Source: Buxus sempervirens | Lineage: Eukaryota; Streptophyta; Magnoliopsida; Buxales; Buxaceae | Assembly: GCA_947561395.2 (NCBI GenBank) | Contig: OX387182.1 | Location: forward strand, 54,645,283-54,709,282 | DNA: 64,000 nt | Reading direction: 5' to 3' | Shown here: one piece after another, positions 60,206 to 64,000 of the stretch | Position numbering within the stretch: position 1 is the stretch's first letter | How the letters are laid out: each line of letters starts with the position of its first letter | The notes under the pieces: model-generated | Databases searched by the model: none | What the model saw: only the letters and a program-made list of their open reading frames with translations | What the model was told of the DNA's origin: nothing | Made by a program: the position numbers and the translations under genes

Positions 60206-63199
60206 GGTATTGATATGTTGCTGCTTGTTTGTAGCGATCCAGATATGTAACGAGTCCATCGAGGGCATGAAGATCGAATACGTGGACATTGAGCCACTGC
60301 CTTTCGTCAACACGGACCTCGAGGTCGGCGGGAACTTTCCTCCGGTCGTCGAGGCCTTCCGTCAGAAGATCCTTGCAGCAGATAGCATCCTCTTTGCTTC
60401 TCCGGAGTATAATTACTCTGTTACGGGTACCTGCTGCTCCCTTTATTTCTACCCATTACCCCCCCTTTTTTTCTCTTTGATTTTGTCTTTGCTGATTTTG
60501 AGTTGCTTCCTTGTTGTGGAAGAATTATGATACTCCCCATTTCTTGAAAATTTGAAAGATTCTTTTGACATCGGGATCTGTTAAATGACCACAAAACATT
60601 AGTGTCCGGCCTCAAATTGGAATAAGGCGTTCTGGGTTTTTTCTGTGTGAGGGAGGAAGTGGTCGATTTTTAATTTGGCTTCTAAAACTATTAATACTTG
60701 TATGCGTTTGTTTCCGGGTTTTTATTCAAACAATGAAACAAGGTAATAATCCTAAATCCTAAATCCTAATACACATTCGGCCATTGTTTTTCCCCTCTAT
60801 GTTACAATAGGCTTCCTTTCGTGGTTTTTTCAAGGAGGAGAAGAGAGACGATCGTATATCAGGGTTCTTAACTATTTATTGATTTTCTTTAACTCGTAAC
60901 CAATGAGCTAATAATCTCCGGTACTTACTTTTTTGAACAAACCAAAATTAGATACATCACAGACTAAGAATTGGTCAACAGTCTCCTTCTAAGTTAAGTG
61001 AACAAACCCAAATTAGATACATCACATACTAAGAATTGATCAATAATCTACTTTTTAAATTAAGCACATCACATATATATGAAAGTAGATGGGAGAAGGT
61101 TATTATTAGATGAATAATTATTTATTGGCTTAGAAGGATAGGGTGAGGTTAGGGTGTGGAAAGCACAGAACATGGTTTTACGTTTCTATTTCGTTGACTT
61201 TTCACTAGGTGGACTTAATGGAATTTCATAGGCCTGTAGAAATCGTGGAAGAAATTTTGTTAAGAGTTCTTGGAATTTTCAAGTAAAACTCTGACAGGGT
61301 TTAAATGAAAATATTATGGAGCTGAAGGTGCCACAACATTAAAAGAAATATGCATGTCAAATCACCTACATATATTTTTCTGGTATGCTTGTTTGCCATA
61401 TGGAAGAAATATAAAGAATGCCTAAATGATTGAATTAGATAATGATATTTTATAGAAGTATAAGTAAGAGATAATGACAAGATATTATACCAATAATATA
61501 GGAAGTATATGCCCAGGCTAATATGACAAGATATGATTAAACAGGTCAAGTAACTCCATGAAACTAGCCATCCAAGTTTCTGAGATACTTCAAAACCTCA
61601 AATATGTATAGAAGCACTTTTATTTGCAAAACTTAAATAAGTGTTTTCTAAGCTACTGGGGTGAAAAAAAAAAAAAAAAAAAGGAAGTCTTTGGTTTCTA
61701 GCTTAAGAAATGGTGGAGAAAAATACAAAAATTTTCAGTGAAATGAGGCGATGCTTCCCTTTAAATTGTTCTTAGAATGACCATTTTGAGTGGTAGGTCC
61801 AAAATTCTCTCTTACTGGTGAAAATTTGGCAATATAAGGTGAAATTTCATGGCGTATCAGAAGGGAACTAGGGAAATTTCACAGACTTGATCTGGTTCTG
61901 TTGAACTTGTAAATATTGGCTTAAAATGGTTGAGGTCAACTATTGTCATTGATGAAAATTCTTTGTTTAAAAGTTAGGGGGGGCCTAGGGGGATTATTCG
62001 AAGAAAAGAGCTGCTAGGGATCTTTATTTAAGGCTGAGGTTGAGTATTCTTTTCATTTAAGAGATAGAGAGAGTTGACTGACCACAACTTAGTCAGGTGC
62101 ATTTAAGGGAAGTATTACAAAATATGGGAATTCCTTTACTTTATAGCTTTGGGTTCTAATTGTTCGACTTCACCATGGATTGCCCGACACTGATACATGT
62201 GAACAGCCCAAATGAGAATCACCAGAAGACATCCTTATCTTATTCTGAGTGTAGAAACCATGATAGGTTATGTCCAGCTATTAATGGATACTATCTATGT
62301 GTGCATCCGTTGGATGTACTTAGTCACAGTAGATACAATATGTCTTGCATGCTTAATTATATTCTGACGGCTTCCTCAAGTGCTCATCTTAAATAACATT
62401 TCTATCAATGATTCCGATGCAAATTTCATAAAATTGCATGACAGTAGGTTGTCTTGGATTTAATGGTCAGTTTAGTTGTTGGCTTCCAAAGATATAACAT
62501 ATTTAGTATTGTTTCAACAGTAATTTGGATAGAAAAAAATGGCATTTGACAGGCTAAAATAGCACAAAAAGATTTGAGCTGCCGATAGTTAGGAGAAGAA
62601 TTTTTTATAAATTGGATTCCAGCATTTCCTTGTTTCAGAGGATCAGTGATGGCAATATTTTCTGGCATTGATAAAACTAACCTACTTATGCTCCGTAATA
62701 AATATATGCATTCATTTATATTATTTGGAACAGGCTGTACAATCACTTAATGCCATCATCCACTGTTGCTTTATGCTTCCATAAGCAGACCTGTATTTGG
62801 ATATTGTTGTGGCAGAATGTTCAATGAATATATAAGATTTGGAAGTTTCTACTTCTTGGATCTGTTTAACTCAGTATTTTTTGTCTCATTATAGGTCCGC
62901 TGAAGAATGCAGTCGACTGGGCATCTAGACCTCCTAATATGTGGGCCGACAAACCAGCTGCTATCGTAAGTGCTGGAGGAGGTTTTGGTGGAGGACGAGC
63001 ACAGTTCCATCTGCGTCAAATTGGGGTTTTTCTTGATCTTCACTTCATAAATAAGCCGGAGTTTTTCGTGAATGCATTCCAACCTCCAGTGAAGTTTGAT
63101 AGCGATGGGAATTTAATTGATCCGCAGACTAAGGAGAAGTTGAAGCAGGTTCTTTTATCATTGCAGGCATTTACGTTGAGGCTTCAAGGTAAGTGCTGA
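60057..63199 (+). CDS. NQR: NAD(P)H:quinone reductase, FMN-dependent (NQR)
   Basis: NQR reduces quinones to hydroquinones by two-electron transfer from NAD(P)H through bound FMN, avoiding semiquinone radicals; soluble flavodoxin-like fold. Exons 60057-60147, 60235-60426 and 62895-63199, phases consistent, 195 aa (Arabidopsis NQR 196). Residues 13-24 ALCGSLRKASFN form the FMN phosphate-binding loop; next PLPFVNTDLEV, ADSILFASPEYNYSVTGPLK, NAVDWASRPPNMWADKPAAI, GGGFGGGRAQFHLRQIGVF, and the C-terminus LKQVLLSLQAFTLRLQGKC. Intron 1 is only 87 bp and half (TC)n; intron 2 is 2.47 kb. The sequence around the stop (CAAG|GTAAGT) also looks like a strong splice donor. Confidence 0.96.
60171..60201 (+). 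repeat. (TC)n microsatellite inside the 87-bp NQR intron 1
   Basis: About fifteen TC units between the donor (60148) and acceptor (60234). Because the intron is so short, length variation here changes intron size directly. Confidence 0.9.
60935..61068 (+). repeat. Tandem duplication of about 67 bp in NQR intron 2
   Basis: Two copies of GAACAAACC(C)AAATTAGATACATCACA...CTAAGAATTG, starting near 60935 and 61002. Confidence 0.85.
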
Positions 63200-64000
63200 A
63201 TAGAGTTCTTAAAACTTGAAAACTGTCGGTGATCTCTTGGTTATTTCATGCCTGCATAATGCAACTGCATTACAGGTGCATGTTCTATAGCAGTATTTTC
63301 CTTTATGGTTGTTACACCATGTGATGCCTGTGAGGGCAGATATGGAGTAAACATTGTTTCTTTGGTTGAAACAAAGAAACAAACAAAATGAAATTGTTTC
63401 TTCGGTTGAAACAAAGAAACAAACAAGAATTACGGAACATTGGAAATATTGTTGTTGCATTTTGATTTGGCTATTAGATTTCGAATCACAACCTAATTAA
63501 TGTTGTTAGACCTTTTAAGATCCTTTGCTTTCTATTTTGGATGTAGCCAGTTGGTTGTTGGGTTGGGTGTTATCATTCTCTTCTACTGTATGAAATTTTC
63601 CATCATCTTTATTTGAATTGAAGAGAGTAATATTGTTCAAGTTCTAAAGCTGTTTTACAAACTTCTTTCTTGAAGGCCATGAATTGATCTTGATGCCCCA
63701 TATCACCCCTTAGCCATACACATTTCCCACCAGCGTTAAGGAAACTCCATGAATTGATTTTGATGCCCCATTCCAACGGTGTTTTGGAATCATTCCACAT
63801 TGTTTTATCTAATGCTCTTCAGTGTTCTTCTCCTGCTTTTGAGTTCCGCCAAGCTCACTCCTCTTGTGGATCCATACTATCTTCAAGTATGTAACAATTC
63901 CATAACAAAGAAAGGAATGATGGTTGTATTTGAAAATGAAATGAAAAATTCATCTAAACTGTATCATATCAAATTCAATGCATACAAGTTTTATGCTGAT
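63200..64000 (+). other. NQR 3' flank to the window end
   Basis: Apart from the hairpin pair there is a diverged direct repeat (CCATGAATTGAT[CT]TTGATGCC at about 63677 and 63749). No gene is recognised. Confidence 0.5.
63352..63428. repeat. Tandem pair of 40-bp hairpin units after NQR
   Basis: Each unit is a hairpin: TTGTTTCTTTG ... CAAAGAAACAA in the first, with one change in the second. Units start near 63353 and 63393. Confidence 0.85.

Overview
The window is nuclear DNA from a flowering plant, probably a woody eudicot or magnoliid. The genes are widely spaced and intron-rich, all recognisable proteins are plant families, and retrotransposon and MITE debris fills the space between them. 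I cannot name the species. Exons below were joined by hand from GT/AG sites, reading frame and remembered family sequence, so boundaries are models without transcript support.

Layout, left to right. 1-6311 (minus) is the 5' end of a probable ferredoxin-dependent glutamate synthase gene: a 102-codon plastid-targeting first exon followed by an intron that runs off the window. That intron carries a foldback Mutator-like MITE and a decayed RTE-type LINE. 6.5-23.3 kb is a transposon nest: several MITEs, a pentatricopeptide-repeat pseudogene fragment, and a decayed Ty1/copia element split by a 6.84-kb insertion (TG...CA ends, exact 5-bp target duplication). That insertion holds three or more LTR-type promoter modules, each with its own degenerate short-repeat array. 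23.3-24.5 kb has a tRNA-derived SINE, a local tandem duplication, and a 462-bp hAT element inserted into only one of the two copies.

25.1-38.8 kb (plus) is SMG7, a nonsense-mediated decay (NMD) factor, with a 5'UTR intron, a mini-uORF overlapping the start codon, six-exon coding architecture (984 aa predicted) and probable introns in the 3'UTR. 41.4-44.5 kb (plus) is a non-specific phospholipase C of NPC2 type (527 aa). 46.2-47.6 kb (minus) is a nepenthesin-like secreted aspartic protease (438 aa). 52.7-55.8 kb (minus) is a hydroxyproline O-arabinosyltransferase (372 aa, eight coding exons). 60.1-63.2 kb (plus) is an FMN-dependent NAD(P)H:quinone reductase, NQR (195 aa).

The genes do not form a pathway or cluster. 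They are independent housekeeping or signalling genes: plastid nitrogen assimilation, RNA surveillance, phospholipid hydrolysis, wall/secreted proteolysis, Golgi glycosylation and quinone detoxification. The most informative signals are SMG7's possible self-regulation layout, a datable duplication-then-hAT-insertion pair, a MITE family with three copies (one carrying a nested hAT), and the motif-array promoters in the 13-20 kb retroelement nest. I did not find an obviously new enzymatic system.
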